DNA from: DAISJI01 sp964559835
GTDB taxonomy: Bacteria; Acidobacteriota; Terriglobia; Terriglobales; Acidobacteriaceae
Assembly (NCBI GenBank): GCA_964559835.1
Contig: CAZLJE010000023.1
Coordinates: 1-64,000 of the forward strand
Reading direction: 5' to 3'
Length of the DNA: 64,000 nt
Shown here: positions 10,852-19,409 of the stretch, in pieces
Layout of the letters: the number at the start of each line of letters is the position of its first letter
Numbering within the stretch: the first letter of the stretch is position 1
The notes under the pieces: model-generated
What the model saw: the letters and a program-made list of their open reading frames with translations, nothing else
What the model was told of the DNA's origin: nothing
Database searches by the model: none
Program-made: the position numbers and the translations under genes

Positions 10852-11673
10852 TCACGGCTTCTTGTCGAAGGATTGCCAGTTACCCGGCGCTTTCGGTGAT
10901 TTCTCGTAGTTCTTGAAGCGGATGGTCTCGCGCACGTGGACACCGTTACGTCCGAAGTCCATGTACTCGTCGGAGCGGCTGTAGGTCGGAAACCAGAACC
11001 CGCCTTCCATCTGCTCGCGGTACGTGGCGAAGGTCGGGTGCTTGTCGAAGCGCTGCTTCTTTTTGTCGATGACAGTTTCCGGCACACTGCGGCCGCAGGT
11101 CTTTACCACGTCCAGGTCCCTGGTCTCGACCCAGACCTTACCCTGGAAGTACCGCTTGTCTTTTTCCAGCATGCGTGGAGCGACCTCGAAAACGTAGGTG
11201 TCCAGTTCATCCACGTGCTGGGCGCCGAGGTAGCGGATCTGGTAATGCGGCAACTCTTCCGTCGTGAGCGAGAAGCTGGTGAAAACACGGATGTCGTCGA
11301 AGTCCGACGGCATCATGGTGATTCGCGCCAGAGACGTTTGCGGAGCGAAGGTCACGCGCTCGGTGCGACGGCCATGGTCGTCGTATGCGACCTGCATCAC
11401 CTGGCGGAACTCGCCGTCAACCAGCGATCTGCCCTGCGGCATGTCGTGCAGCGTCTGGACCGTGACTTCCTGTTCGAAACTGTAGGTGCGGCGCGCCGCC
11501 AGGGCCGCCGACTCCCGCGCAGCGATTTTTTCGATCGTCGCCCGCTCGTCTGGGATGTTGACTTCCGTCCGCAGCGGTCCGGCGCCGGGTTGGCACACGG
11601 TCTGCGCCGCAGCACCGACCGCCGCTAACAGTGCTAGCGCCAGGGACCCGGCATATCGCCAGCGATAAACCAT
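10852..11673 (-). CDS. Exported protein, possibly LolA/outer-membrane-lipoprotein-sorting-like fold
   Basis: A 273-residue secreted protein with signal peptide MVYRWRYAGSLALALLAAVG, cleavage near GAAAQ. The mature part has a run of beta-strands including DELDTYVFEVAPR, FQGKVWVETRDLDVVKT and GGFWFPTYSRSDEYM, a pattern seen in the LolA-like half-barrel used by lipoprotein-sorting and RseB-like proteins. The assignment is by pattern only. Proteins of this type are widespread in Acidobacteriota without known function. No operon partners; transcribed away from the carboxylase gene's upstream region. Confidence 0.75.
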   Translation of the reverse strand: MVYRWRYAGSLALALLAAVGAAAQTVCQPGAGPLRTEVNIPDERATIEKIAARESAALAARRTYSFEQEVTVQTLHDMPQGRSLVDGEFRQVMQVAYDDHGRRTERVTFAPQTSLARITMMPSDFDDIRVFTSFSLTTEELPHYQIRYLGAQHVDELDTYVFEVAPRMLEKDKRYFQGKVWVETRDLDVVKTCGRSVPETVIDKKKQRFDKHPTFATYREQMEGGFWFPTYSRSDEYMDFGRNGVHVRETIRFKNYEKSPKAPGNWQSFDKKP

Positions 11674-11810
11674 GACGCGGGAGTATATGTTTAGAGCGCT
11701 GCGCAGTAAAGCCCCACCGCTTTGGGCCGATGGAGTGGCTCTGGCGCACGCTTACGTACGGCAAAGCTCCCGCAATGAGCCGTGCAGCCGCGGCGACTGC
11801 TTAATTCCTC

Positions 11811-11846
11811 TGCCACTCTGCGTCCTCTGCGCTGAGTTTTTTCTTT
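11811..11846. repeat. Lone word-repeat arm (word ~ ctctgcg)
   Basis: The words ctctgcc-actctgcg-tcctctgcg-ctgag followed by a T-rich stretch lie just downstream (minus strand) of the carboxylase stop. It resembles the cctttgtg words at 26214-26242 in rhythm, but I see no matching second arm nearby. Confidence 0.45.
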
Positions 11847-11859
11847 TGTTGATTGCCAA

Positions 11860-13548
11860 TCAGGTCTGCAACACGCCGACGCTGAACTCCGGCACGTCCG
11901 GGTTCAGTGCCGCGGCTTCGAGGGCGCGGGTGATCGCCTCGCGCGTGTCGATGGGATCGATGATGCGGTCGATCCACAAACGGGCGGCGCCGTAACGAGG
12001 ATCAGTCTGCTTTGCGTACGTGTCGCGCGTGGTGTCGTAGAGCTCTTTCTTCTCTTCGTCGCTCAGCTTCTTGCCGCCGCGCTCCAGTTGCTTGATCTTG
12101 ATCTCGACCAGCGTGCCCGCTGCCGATTCTCCGCTCATGACCGCATATTTCGCGGTCGGCCAGGCGAAGAGGAAGCGCGGGTCGTAGGCTTTGCCGCACA
12201 TCGCGTAGTGTCCCGCGCCGAAGCTGCCGCCGATGATGACGGAAATCTTCGGGACGACTGAATTCGAGACGGCGTTCACCATCTTGGCGCCGGCCTTGAT
12301 GATGCCGCTCCACTCGGCGTCGCGCCCGACCATGAAGCCGTTCACGTCGTGCAGGAAGACGAGCGGGATGAGGTTCTGGTTGCAGTCCATGATGAACCGC
12401 GCCGCCTTCTCCGCCGATTCGGTGTAGATGACGCGGCCGAACTCGATCCGCTTGTGTCCTTCATGGTCCGTCTGCTGCGCGTGCATCGCCTGGTTGGCGA
12501 CGATCCCGACGGCGAAGCCGCCAATGCGCGCGTAGCCGCAGATGAGGGTCTTGCCGTACTCTGCCTTGTACTCGTCGAACTTGGAGCCGTCGACGATGCG
12601 CGCGATGATCTCCTTCATGTCGTACGGGCGCGCCGGGTTGGAATCGTAGATCCCGTAGATCTCCTCGGCCGGGTACAAAGGCGGCTCCGGCTTTTTTCTA
12701 TCGTAAGGCGATAGACGACGGTAGCCCATCTTTTCGACCAGCGAGCGGATGCGCGCGATGCACGCCTCGTCGTTGGGCTCGTGGAAATCCACGGTGCCGC
12801 TGATGGCCGAGTGCATCTCCGCCCCACCCAGTTCTTCCGCCGAATATTTTTGCCCAATCGCCGCCTGCACCAGCGCCGGCCCGGCGAGGAACAGGCCGCT
12901 GCCGTCGGTCATGAGCACGTTGTCGCACATGACCGGCAAGTATCCGCCGCCGGCAACGCACATGCCCATGATGGCCGCGATCTGCGGAATGCCTTTGGCG
13001 GTCATAACCGCGTTGTTACGGAAGACGCGGCCGAAATCGTCGGTGTCGGGAAAGACGTCTTCCTGCAAAGGCAGAAAAACCCCGGCCGAATCGACCAGGT
13101 AGATGGTCGGGATACGGTTCTCGATGGCGATGTTCTGCGCCCGGATGACCTTCTTCGATGTCATCGGGAAAAACGCACCAGCCTTCACCGTCGCGTCGTT
13201 CACGATCAGCATCAACTGGCGGCTGTGGATGCGGCCCAGACCGGTGATAACGCCCGCCGACGGCGCCCCACCCCACTCTTCGTACATGCCCCAGGCCGCG
13301 TAAAGTCCGATCTCGAAAAACTCGGAGTCCTTGTCGAGCAGCAGCGCGATGCGCTCGCGCGCGGTCAGGCGGTTCTTGTTATGCTGCGCCTCGATCGCCC
13401 TAGGGCCGCCACCCTCGTGGATCCTGGTCTCCTCGTTGCGGATCTGGGAAACCAGTTCGGCCATCGCGCGCATGTTTTTCTCAAAACGCGCGGACGTGGG
13501 GTCGATCTTCGTCTCGATGATGCTGGATGGGGTAGAGGTGTCGGCCAT
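11860..13548 (-). CDS. Acyl-CoA carboxylase carboxyltransferase (beta) subunit
   Basis: A 562-residue biotin-dependent carboxyltransferase of the propionyl/methylcrotonyl-CoA carboxylase beta family, transferring carboxyl from carboxybiotin to an acyl-CoA. Both crotonase-like halves are visible: the N-terminal half with LTARERIALLLD, CVAGGGYLPVMCD and GPALVQAAIG, and the C-terminal half with GGSFGAGHYAMCGKAYDP and MSGESAAGTL. The length fits the MCC-like branch. Start ATG 13548 (MADTSTPS); the frame is open further upstream, but those residues overlap an opposite-strand gene. No alpha (biotin carboxylase) subunit is adjacent, so the partner is encoded elsewhere. Confidence 0.93.
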   Translation of the reverse strand: MADTSTPSSIIETKIDPTSARFEKNMRAMAELVSQIRNEETRIHEGGGPRAIEAQHNKNRLTARERIALLLDKDSEFFEIGLYAAWGMYEEWGGAPSAGVITGLGRIHSRQLMLIVNDATVKAGAFFPMTSKKVIRAQNIAIENRIPTIYLVDSAGVFLPLQEDVFPDTDDFGRVFRNNAVMTAKGIPQIAAIMGMCVAGGGYLPVMCDNVLMTDGSGLFLAGPALVQAAIGQKYSAEELGGAEMHSAISGTVDFHEPNDEACIARIRSLVEKMGYRRLSPYDRKKPEPPLYPAEEIYGIYDSNPARPYDMKEIIARIVDGSKFDEYKAEYGKTLICGYARIGGFAVGIVANQAMHAQQTDHEGHKRIEFGRVIYTESAEKAARFIMDCNQNLIPLVFLHDVNGFMVGRDAEWSGIIKAGAKMVNAVSNSVVPKISVIIGGSFGAGHYAMCGKAYDPRFLFAWPTAKYAVMSGESAAGTLVEIKIKQLERGGKKLSDEEKKELYDTTRDTYAKQTDPRYGAARLWIDRIIDPIDTREAITRALEAAALNPDVPEFSVGVLQT

Positions 13549-13645
13549 AGCGGAACCGGAAACCGTTAAATATATCAGCGCACGCCAGCTTGCGGGCGTG
13601 CATCCCACGAAGTATGCAGTCGAGGCAGCCCTGGGGAGACTCTCG

Positions 13646-13867
13646 ATGGTGATCGTGAGTTGCGACGTTTGTGGTGTGCAGCGCACTTCCGCGAACTGCG
13701 AGCAGTGGGTCCTCGGTTTTGACATTCCCGCCGCGTCGGCTCCGATGCGCCGCAGTATCAAGTTCCTGGCGCGATGGGAAGAACGGCGCGTTCTCGATCC
13801 CGGCGCCGTCCACTTCTGCTGCGAGGAATGCAAGAAGACGTACGTGGAGAACGCGCTCGCAGCGTAA
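13646..13867 (+). CDS. Small cysteine-rich protein, putative zinc ribbon
   Basis: A 73-residue protein with paired cysteine motifs, CDVCG near the N-terminus and CCEECKK near the C-terminus, consistent with one zinc-binding site. A GGGGAG Shine-Dalgarno lies about eight bases upstream of ATG. It overlaps the N-terminal extension that the opposite carboxylase frame would otherwise have, which supports the shorter carboxylase start. Its TAA stop is the first triplet of the word-repeat palindrome at 13865. Function unknown; not recognised as a named family. Confidence 0.65.
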   Translation: MVIVSCDVCGVQRTSANCEQWVLGFDIPAASAPMRRSIKFLARWEERRVLDPGAVHFCCEECKKTYVENALAA

Positions 13868-13926
13868 GTCGTAGGTGGTAAGTCGTAGGGCGGCCCGTTC
13901 CGACCTACGACCTACCACCTACGAGT
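13865..13926. repeat. Word-repeat palindrome (word ~ gtcgtaggtggta)
   Basis: Left arm 13865-13890 and right arm 13901-13926 pair at about 24 of 26 positions around an 11-base loop. The element supplies the TAA stop of the plus-strand gene and the last residues plus TAG stop (13905) of the convergent crotonase gene. The same word occurs at 53326-53391. Confidence 0.88.
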
Positions 13927-14492
13927 CGCGCCACCGCACTGCCCACCGGGTCGTTGCTGATCTCGTCTACGACTCCAAACTCCATCGCCCTCGTCGCGTT
14001 CACCTTTTCGGCGGCGATGAACATTTCCAGCGCGCGGGCCTTGCCGACGAGCCGCGGCAGTCGCTGCGTCCCGCCCCACCCGGTGATTAATCCCAATGCC
14101 GCGCCGCGATGTCCAAAGATCGCGTGCGGATGCGCGATGCGCAGATCGCAGGCGAGCGCCAGGTCGAGGCCGCCGCCCATGCAGTAGCCCGACACCGCCG
14201 CGCAAACCGAGGCGGGGAAATTGTCGATGGCGTTCATCAGCGCCTGGCCCATTTTTGAGAATTCATACGCTGCGGGGCCGGTGAGCGCGGAGATCTCCGC
14301 CAGCTCGGCGCCCGCGGAGAAGAAGTGCTCGTTGCCGGTGATGACAAGCGGCCGCGGCGGAAGTTGTTCTATCGCAGACGTTAGCGCCAGAACCCGTTGG
14401 CGGGTGAGGCGATTGGTGCCGTCACTCGAAATGAGACGAAGGACTGTAACTGCTGATAATTGTTCGACGTCGAACAATCTGTGCATTTCCAT
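13905..14492 (-). CDS. Enoyl-CoA hydratase/isomerase (crotonase) family protein, short
   Basis: A 195-residue crotonase-fold protein. The oxyanion-hole segments are visible: NEHFFSAGAELAEI and SGYCMGGGLDLALACDLRIA, then FGHRGAALGLITGWGGTQRLPR. The typical family length is about 260; the C-terminal helical extension is missing and the chain ends LVGGRS within a word-repeat element. Whether the shortening is ancestral or caused by the repeat is unclear. ATG 14492 overlaps the upstream gene's TGA by one base (TGATG), indicating translational coupling with the acylase, although no metabolic link is obvious. Confidence 0.85.
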   Translation of the reverse strand: MEMHRLFDVEQLSAVTVLRLISSDGTNRLTRQRVLALTSAIEQLPPRPLVITGNEHFFSAGAELAEISALTGPAAYEFSKMGQALMNAIDNFPASVCAAVSGYCMGGGLDLALACDLRIAHPHAIFGHRGAALGLITGWGGTQRLPRLVGKARALEMFIAAEKVNATRAMEFGVVDEISNDPVGSAVARLVGGRS

Positions 14493-17038
14493 CACGGAAC
14501 CAGGCGCAGCTCGTGCGCGCGGTCCTTTGTCACCTCAGAGGTGGAGAAGGGAAGAGAAAATGTCGTGCCACGATACCATGCGTTCCACTGGTCGAGGTAG
14601 TAAGGGCTGAACAGGTTTCCGCCCTCGCCGGTGACGACGTTCATGGTCGAGTTGTCCAGGTTCGACAAGTCGGCGGTGAAACGCTGCGATGGGCCGAAGT
14701 TGCGTCCCACCTGCTTGACGGTATAGCTGCCGCCCGATTGCGGGACCAGGCCCGGGCCGGTCCACTTGTTCAGAACTGGAACGATGCCGAAGATGGGGTG
14801 CTGCAAATAGAGTGGAGATTCCTTGCCCCACGTCCAGCCGGCCAACTTTTTAGGCGCGTCGGGGTCCGTCGCGCCCCAGTCCACGGCGGCTGCCAACAAA
14901 TCGTCCCACGATCCATATTTCTTAGGCAGCCAGCGCGCGGGGCGGCGCTGGACCATGTTCTCCAGCCAAACCGACTGCAGGGTCCCACGGTATTCTTTCC
15001 AGTCCGCGCCGAGGGCCGATTCCAGCAGGATGCGCTGCAGCTTGACCCGGCACGACAACTCGACCGTCGGCGCCGCCGTTTCGGTCGTTACCTTACCGTT
15101 CCAACCACGCATCACGTTCGCTGCCTCCTTCGCGCGCGCCGTAGCTTTGGAACTGTGGTCGACCGCGTAGACGAACTGGTTGGCAAAAAACTGGTCGAAT
15201 GACGAGTAGATGTCGGTCTGCAGCACGAGCATGTCGGCGGCAGAGAACTTTTTCCCGGAGTGAAGGACGCGATAGAGGCGGTCCACGCGGTTCGGCGAGA
15301 ACCACTGGTTGCTGACCAGGTACGGCCAGCCGTCGGGCGCGGTGCGGTTATTCGCCGTGGTAATGATGCCGGATTGCGGGTCGAAGACGTGCGGCATCTG
15401 GTCGAGCGTCAGGTAGCCGTTCCATTCGTAGTCGTCGGTGTTACCGGGAACAGGCTTCGTCGCATCGCCCTTCTTGCGCACGGGTACCCAGCCCGTGGCC
15501 TGGTATCCGATGTGGCCGTCTGTGTCGGCATAGACGACGTTCTGGCCGGGAGAGCCGAAGCCCTTCAGCGCGGTACGGAATCCCTCCCAATCTGAAGCCG
15601 AGTCCATGTCGTGGAAAAGGCTGAGCGTGAGCGCGTGCGGTTCATACAGGACCCAGCGCAGCGCCAGCTTTCGCGTCTCACCGCCGGGAACGATGTCGGA
15701 GACGATCGGGCCGTGGCGTGTGATAGCGACATCGAACTCCACCGGCGCGGACTTCTTGACGGCGATGACCTCGTGGCGCGTCTGTGGCTTCTGCCATCCG
15801 GAGGGGGTCTGATATTCGCCGTTCGCATTGAATGTCTCGATGTAAACGTCGAGCGAGGCGGGATTGAGATTCGTGAAGCCCCAGGCGATGCGGCGATTGT
15901 GGCCTTCGATGACGAACGGAATGCCCGGGGCAGAAACGCCGGCTACGTCGAAGTCGCCGGAGGTCAGGTGGACCTCGTACCACACGTTCGGGATGTGGTG
16001 CTCGAGGTGCATATCGTTCGAGAGCAGCGGCTTTCCGGTGGCGGTGTGATCGCCGGAAACGACCCAGTTGTTGGAGCCGGGAGCGAAGTCGCTAGTCGCT
16101 AGTCGCCAGTCGCTGGAAAACGGGATGCGGGCTCCGGGTTCCGGGCTTCGGGACGAAATGTAGGCAGTTGATTCCGGATGGACAGCAAGGATGGTCGGCG
16201 GCTGATTGCCCGAAGCCCGTGGCCCGGAGCCGCTTTTCGGTTCCGATTTCTGCTCTCGCTGTTCGCGCTCGTACTGCCGCCGGAGCACGTCGGGATCGGG
16301 TAGCTCGGGCTGGACCTCGATCTCAGGTTCGTTCTGTTGCGGTGGGTGGTCGCGCCAGGCGGAAGTCGGGAACAGGTCCGCGGCCAATTCCGGGGGAACT
16401 TTGGCTTCGACTCGCTCGCGGCGGATCATGTCGTAGGCATAGCTGAGGTTCAGCATCTCGCTGAATGTCGCACCGCAGACCAGCGAGTCCTCGACGGTCC
16501 ACGGGCGCGGTGAATACCCGAGCACGCGGAACTCGATAGGAAGATGTCCGCGCACGGATTCGATGTAAGCGTTCACTCCTTTGGTGTACGCGTCGGCGAG
16601 AGCGCGCTCGCCGGCAGGCATTTCGGTCGCGGCGCGTTTGGCTACCTCGCGCAATCCGATCACGCGCTGCGTCCGATCTGTCTTCACATAATCGGGGCCG
16701 AGTACCTCCGACAGTTCTCCGTTGCCGTAGCGGCGGGTCATGTCCATTTCCCAGAGGCGGTCCTGGGCGGTGACGTATCCCTGCGCAAAAAGCAGGTCCT
16801 GCATGGAGGTGGCGGTGATGTGGGGCACGCCGTGCTGGTCGCGGATGACGGTGACCGCACTGGAAAGGCCCGGAACCTGAATGGTTCCATCGAGTTGCGG
16901 CAGGGCGCGATGCGCGGCGATGTAGAACCAACCGCAGACGCCAATGGGAACCAGCAGTAGGACGGCAAGGATGGCGAGGATGATTTTGAGCGCGAGGCGG
17001 CCGCGGTTCTCGCGGGGAGCCAGGGTCGGGGTAGCCAT
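14492..17038 (-). CDS. Penicillin acylase family protein (Ntn hydrolase precursor)
   Basis: An 848-residue precursor of an N-terminal-nucleophile amidohydrolase that cleaves itself into alpha and beta chains in the periplasm; substrates in the family include beta-lactam side chains and acyl-homoserine lactones. Visible: one membrane anchor/signal segment (LALKIILAILAVLLLVPIG), the alpha-chain motifs DQHGVPHI and AQGYVTAQDRLWEMDMTRR, and the beta-chain N-terminus GSNNWVVSG with predicted nucleophile Ser322. Residues ~269-318, just before Ser322, are encoded by word-repeat DNA (16086-16230). The start could instead be ATG 17047; neither has a good Shine-Dalgarno. Confidence 0.92.
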   Translation of the reverse strand: MATPTLAPRENRGRLALKIILAILAVLLLVPIGVCGWFYIAAHRALPQLDGTIQVPGLSSAVTVIRDQHGVPHITATSMQDLLFAQGYVTAQDRLWEMDMTRRYGNGELSEVLGPDYVKTDRTQRVIGLREVAKRAATEMPAGERALADAYTKGVNAYIESVRGHLPIEFRVLGYSPRPWTVEDSLVCGATFSEMLNLSYAYDMIRRERVEAKVPPELAADLFPTSAWRDHPPQQNEPEIEVQPELPDPDVLRRQYEREQREQKSEPKSGSGPRASGNQPPTILAVHPESTAYISSRSPEPGARIPFSSDWRLATSDFAPGSNNWVVSGDHTATGKPLLSNDMHLEHHIPNVWYEVHLTSGDFDVAGVSAPGIPFVIEGHNRRIAWGFTNLNPASLDVYIETFNANGEYQTPSGWQKPQTRHEVIAVKKSAPVEFDVAITRHGPIVSDIVPGGETRKLALRWVLYEPHALTLSLFHDMDSASDWEGFRTALKGFGSPGQNVVYADTDGHIGYQATGWVPVRKKGDATKPVPGNTDDYEWNGYLTLDQMPHVFDPQSGIITTANNRTAPDGWPYLVSNQWFSPNRVDRLYRVLHSGKKFSAADMLVLQTDIYSSFDQFFANQFVYAVDHSSKATARAKEAANVMRGWNGKVTTETAAPTVELSCRVKLQRILLESALGADWKEYRGTLQSVWLENMVQRRPARWLPKKYGSWDDLLAAAVDWGATDPDAPKKLAGWTWGKESPLYLQHPIFGIVPVLNKWTGPGLVPQSGGSYTVKQVGRNFGPSQRFTADLSNLDNSTMNVVTGEGGNLFSPYYLDQWNAWYRGTTFSLPFSTSEVTKDRAHELRLVP
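16086..16230. repeat. Word-repeat element inside the penicillin-acylase gene
   Basis: Two word classes in frame within the coding sequence: agtcgctagtcgct words at 16086-16115 (also found at 34170-34230 and 34838-34858), and a palindrome whose 22-base arms (16131-16152 and 16209-16230, gctccggg...cttcggg) pair at about 19 of 22 positions around a 56-base loop. The frame stays open through it. Confidence 0.82.
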
Positions 17039-17173
17039 GGGAGACATTGTAAGGGTGATAGGGTCGGCGGCGATTGCCTGAATTGCGTGGGTCTTTATCA
17101 TCGGAGCCAGCCGAAAATACTGCTCAGACCTAGACGAACGGGTGATGTGCTACCGCGCCTGCGCGTTCCACAA

Positions 17174-17204
17174 TCACCTCCAGCAGGCAAAAGCCTGCGG
17201 AGGT
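17174..17204 (+). promoter_or_regulatory. Hairpin enclosing the Shine-Dalgarno of the HtrA-like gene
   Basis: acctccAgcaggc-aaaa-gcctgcggaggt folds into a 12-bp stem with one bulged A and an AAAA loop. The 3' arm contains the GGAGG ribosome-binding site of the gene starting at 17209, and four T follow the arm, so it can be read as an RBS-masking hairpin or a terminator-like attenuator. Coordinates are good to about two bases. Confidence 0.6.
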
Positions 17205-17208
17205 TTTC

Positions 17209-18105
17209 ATGACTACGGCTCTTATCGATCTATCCAACAGTTTTGCCGATGCCGTCGAACAGGCTGGAAACACTGTTATTTCCGTTAACGAAGGCGGCCG
17301 GTCTGGGGTCAGCGGAACGATCTGGCGGGATGGCCTGGTGGTTACGGCAGAACACACGATCCGAAGCCAGCAGGAGCTCACGGTCGAGTTGCCCAGCGGC
17401 GTGTCGTCCAGCGCGACCGTTGTTGGACGTGACCCTACCACCGACGTTGCGCTTCTGCGCCTGAAGGACTCTTTGCCGGCAACCGGCAGTTTCGCCGATG
17501 CCGGGCAGCTTCGCGTCGGGCAGTTCGTGCTGGCGGTCGGGCGGCGCGGCAAGCAGGGAGTTGCTGCCAGTCACGGCATTATCAGCGCACTCGGCGGAGC
17601 TTGGCGAACATGGAGCGGCGGCCGCATCGACCAGTCTTTCCGTCTTGATCTGTTGCCCTTCACTGGTTTTTCGGGCGGCCCACTCGTGGACGCGCGGGGA
17701 AGCGTCATCGGCATCAACACATCGGGTCCGCGTCGCTCCGTTGTAACTGTCCCGGCGGCGACCGTAAACCGTGTCGTTGATCAACTTCTCGCGAAAGGCC
17801 GGATCGCTCGCGGCTTTCTCGGTTTTGCGCTGCAACCTGTCCGCTTGCCCAAGCGGCCTGCATCCAGCGGCGGCCCCAGCTCTGGATTAGTGGTCATCAT
17901 GATCGAACCCGGGGGGCCGGCGGAAAAAGGGGGCGTGATGGTCGGCGACATTGTCGTCGGGCTCGGGGACAAGCCACTGACAGACACAGTGGACCTCCAG
18001 GCAGCACTCGACCCAGAGCAGGTCGGGAAAACCGTGCAGCTTCGAATCCTACGCGGCGGTGAGAGTCGCGAATTGTCGTTGACCGTCGGCGAGCGTCCGG
18101 AGTAG
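17209..18105 (+). CDS. Trypsin-like serine protease with PDZ domain (HtrA/DegP-like), no signal peptide
   Basis: A 298-residue HtrA-like protein. Triad: His49 (TAEHTI), Asp79 (TTDVALLRL) and Ser155 in FTGFSGGPL, where the usual Asn before Ser is Phe. A PDZ domain covers about residues 200-295 (RGFLGFALQP, IEPGGPAEKGGVMVGDIVVG). There is no signal peptide or membrane segment, so the protein is probably cytoplasmic, unusual for HtrA proteins. GGAGG lies five bases upstream of ATG within a strong hairpin. It is followed after three bases by a second protease and then a LuxR-type regulator, forming a three-gene unit. Confidence 0.87.
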   Translation: MTTALIDLSNSFADAVEQAGNTVISVNEGGRSGVSGTIWRDGLVVTAEHTIRSQQELTVELPSGVSSSATVVGRDPTTDVALLRLKDSLPATGSFADAGQLRVGQFVLAVGRRGKQGVAASHGIISALGGAWRTWSGGRIDQSFRLDLLPFTGFSGGPLVDARGSVIGINTSGPRRSVVTVPAATVNRVVDQLLAKGRIARGFLGFALQPVRLPKRPASSGGPSSGLVVIMIEPGGPAEKGGVMVGDIVVGLGDKPLTDTVDLQAALDPEQVGKTVQLRILRGGESRELSLTVGERPE

Positions 18106-18108
18106 CCC

Positions 18109-18678
18109 GTGAGCAGCAGCGTGAATCGAGTTGTTCTGCCGAGCATCACTACGGGGAGTCTCTGGGACGACGTCGCGCCGGCTCTCCGGCGGGTGACGGT
18201 CCAGATATTCGGGCCCGCGGGCCATCACGGAGCGGGCGTGGTCTGGAGGCGGGATGGTCTCATCGTCACGAACTCCCATGTGGTGAACGGGACTTCGATG
18301 ATCCGGCTTCAGGACGGCCGGACGTGCCGCGCCGAACTTTTGCGGAGGGACCGAGACACTGATTTGGCGGCGCTTCGTATTCCGGTGCACGGGATCGAAC
18401 ACGCCAGATTGCGCGACTCGCGAACCTTGCGCACCGGAGAAGTGGTTGTGGCGGTCGGTCACCCGATGGGCGAGGCGGGCGCGGTCAGCTTCGGCATCGT
18501 GCACGCAGCTTCGCGCGGCCCCTGGATCGAAGCGGACATCCGCCTTGCGCCCGGCAATTCCGGGGGCCCGCTCGCCGAGGCTTCCGGGAACGTCGTGGGC
18601 ATCAACTGCATGGTTCGAAACGGCATGGGTGTAGCAATCTCGACTGCGGCGATCGAGCGCTTCCTGCGAGAAGTCTGA
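18109..18678 (+). CDS. Compact trypsin-like serine protease without PDZ
   Basis: A 189-residue chymotrypsin-fold protease. Triad: His57 (VTNSHVV), Asp85 (DTDLAALR) and Ser151 (APGNSGGPL), all canonical. It lacks a signal peptide, membrane helix and PDZ domain. The GTG start lies three bases after the preceding protease's stop, so the two are almost certainly co-translated. The pairing of a PDZ-bearing and a PDZ-less protease suggests a hetero-oligomer or division of sensing and cutting; this is inference. Confidence 0.87.
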   Translation: MSSSVNRVVLPSITTGSLWDDVAPALRRVTVQIFGPAGHHGAGVVWRRDGLIVTNSHVVNGTSMIRLQDGRTCRAELLRRDRDTDLAALRIPVHGIEHARLRDSRTLRTGEVVVAVGHPMGEAGAVSFGIVHAASRGPWIEADIRLAPGNSGGPLAEASGNVVGINCMVRNGMGVAISTAAIERFLREV

Positions 18679-18697
18679 GCGCGGTGGAAAGGGTAGG

Positions 18698-19336
18698 ATG
18701 ATCCGGGTTCTCGTGCTTGCCGACTCGGCGATCCTGAGGGCTGGGCTGCAAGCCATGTTGTGGGACGACGGACGCTTTGAGCCGATCCCAGGCGATTTTC
18801 CACTCACTGACCTGGCGCGCCTGCCCGTGCTGAGGGCAAGCTCCGGCCCGGATGTCGTATTGGCGGAGATTACCGGCAAGCAACTGAAATCGCTGCTTGC
18901 GATCAACGATGTGGAATCACTGCCGCATGTGCTGTTGATAGACGATTTGAGCCGCAGTGAACTGGTCCGAGCGCTACACTCTGGCGTGCGGGCGCTCCTT
19001 CCGCGCACCGCTCAGCCGGCGGAGATCTTTGCTGCGATCGAGGCGGCTGCGGCCGGCCTTATCGTTTTCGGCCCGGATGAACTTGATCTTCTTCTCCCAT
19101 CTGCGAACGGCGCGGAAGACGAGCACCAACCAACACTCGAAGCCCTGAGCGCACGAGAGCTCGAGGTCCTGGCTTTGATGGCGCAAGGCTTGGCCAATAA
19201 GAACATTGCCGACCGTCTCAACATCTCAGAACATACAGTGAAGTTCCATGTCAGCTCGATCCTCTCCAAACTGGCCGCATCGAGCCGTACAGAGGCAGTG
19301 ACCAAGGGACTGAAGGACGGCTTGCTCGTGATCTAA
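18698..19336 (+). CDS. NarL/FixJ-type regulator with degenerate receiver domain
   Basis: A 212-residue two-domain regulator. The C-terminal LuxR helix-turn-helix is canonical (LSARELEVLALMAQG, NKNIADRLNISEHTVKFH, residues ~150-205). The receiver-like N-terminal domain lacks the phosphorylation site: the usual LLDI becomes LAEI with Glu57, only one acidic residue remains in the N-terminal pocket (VLADSA), and the conserved Lys region reads LLPRTA. It is therefore probably phosphorylation-independent. It sits 19 bases after the second protease with GGAAAGGG upstream of ATG and is likely the operon's regulator or output. Confidence 0.88.
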   Translation: MIRVLVLADSAILRAGLQAMLWDDGRFEPIPGDFPLTDLARLPVLRASSGPDVVLAEITGKQLKSLLAINDVESLPHVLLIDDLSRSELVRALHSGVRALLPRTAQPAEIFAAIEAAAAGLIVFGPDELDLLLPSANGAEDEHQPTLEALSARELEVLALMAQGLANKNIADRLNISEHTVKFHVSSILSKLAASSRTEAVTKGLKDGLLVI

Positions 19337-19365
19337 CCTGATGGAGAGAGCCGAACCCCGATTTC

Positions 19366-19397
19366 TTGACGGAAACCGCGATTTCAGCGATGTTATC
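19366..19397 (+). promoter_or_regulatory. Possible promoter of the Fur-family gene
   Basis: TTGACG at 19366-19371 and TGTTAT at 19391-19396 with a 19-base spacer, just upstream of ATG 19410. The spacing is longer than ideal; offered as a weak candidate. Confidence 0.3.
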
Positions 19398-19409
19398 CTC
19401 TTTCCAGCC

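Noticed and set aside
13549..13833. N-terminal extension of the carboxylase beta subunit by 95 residues
   Set aside because: The extension overlaps a convincing opposite-strand zinc-ribbon gene and is not family-like; MADTSTPS at 13548 fits homologues.
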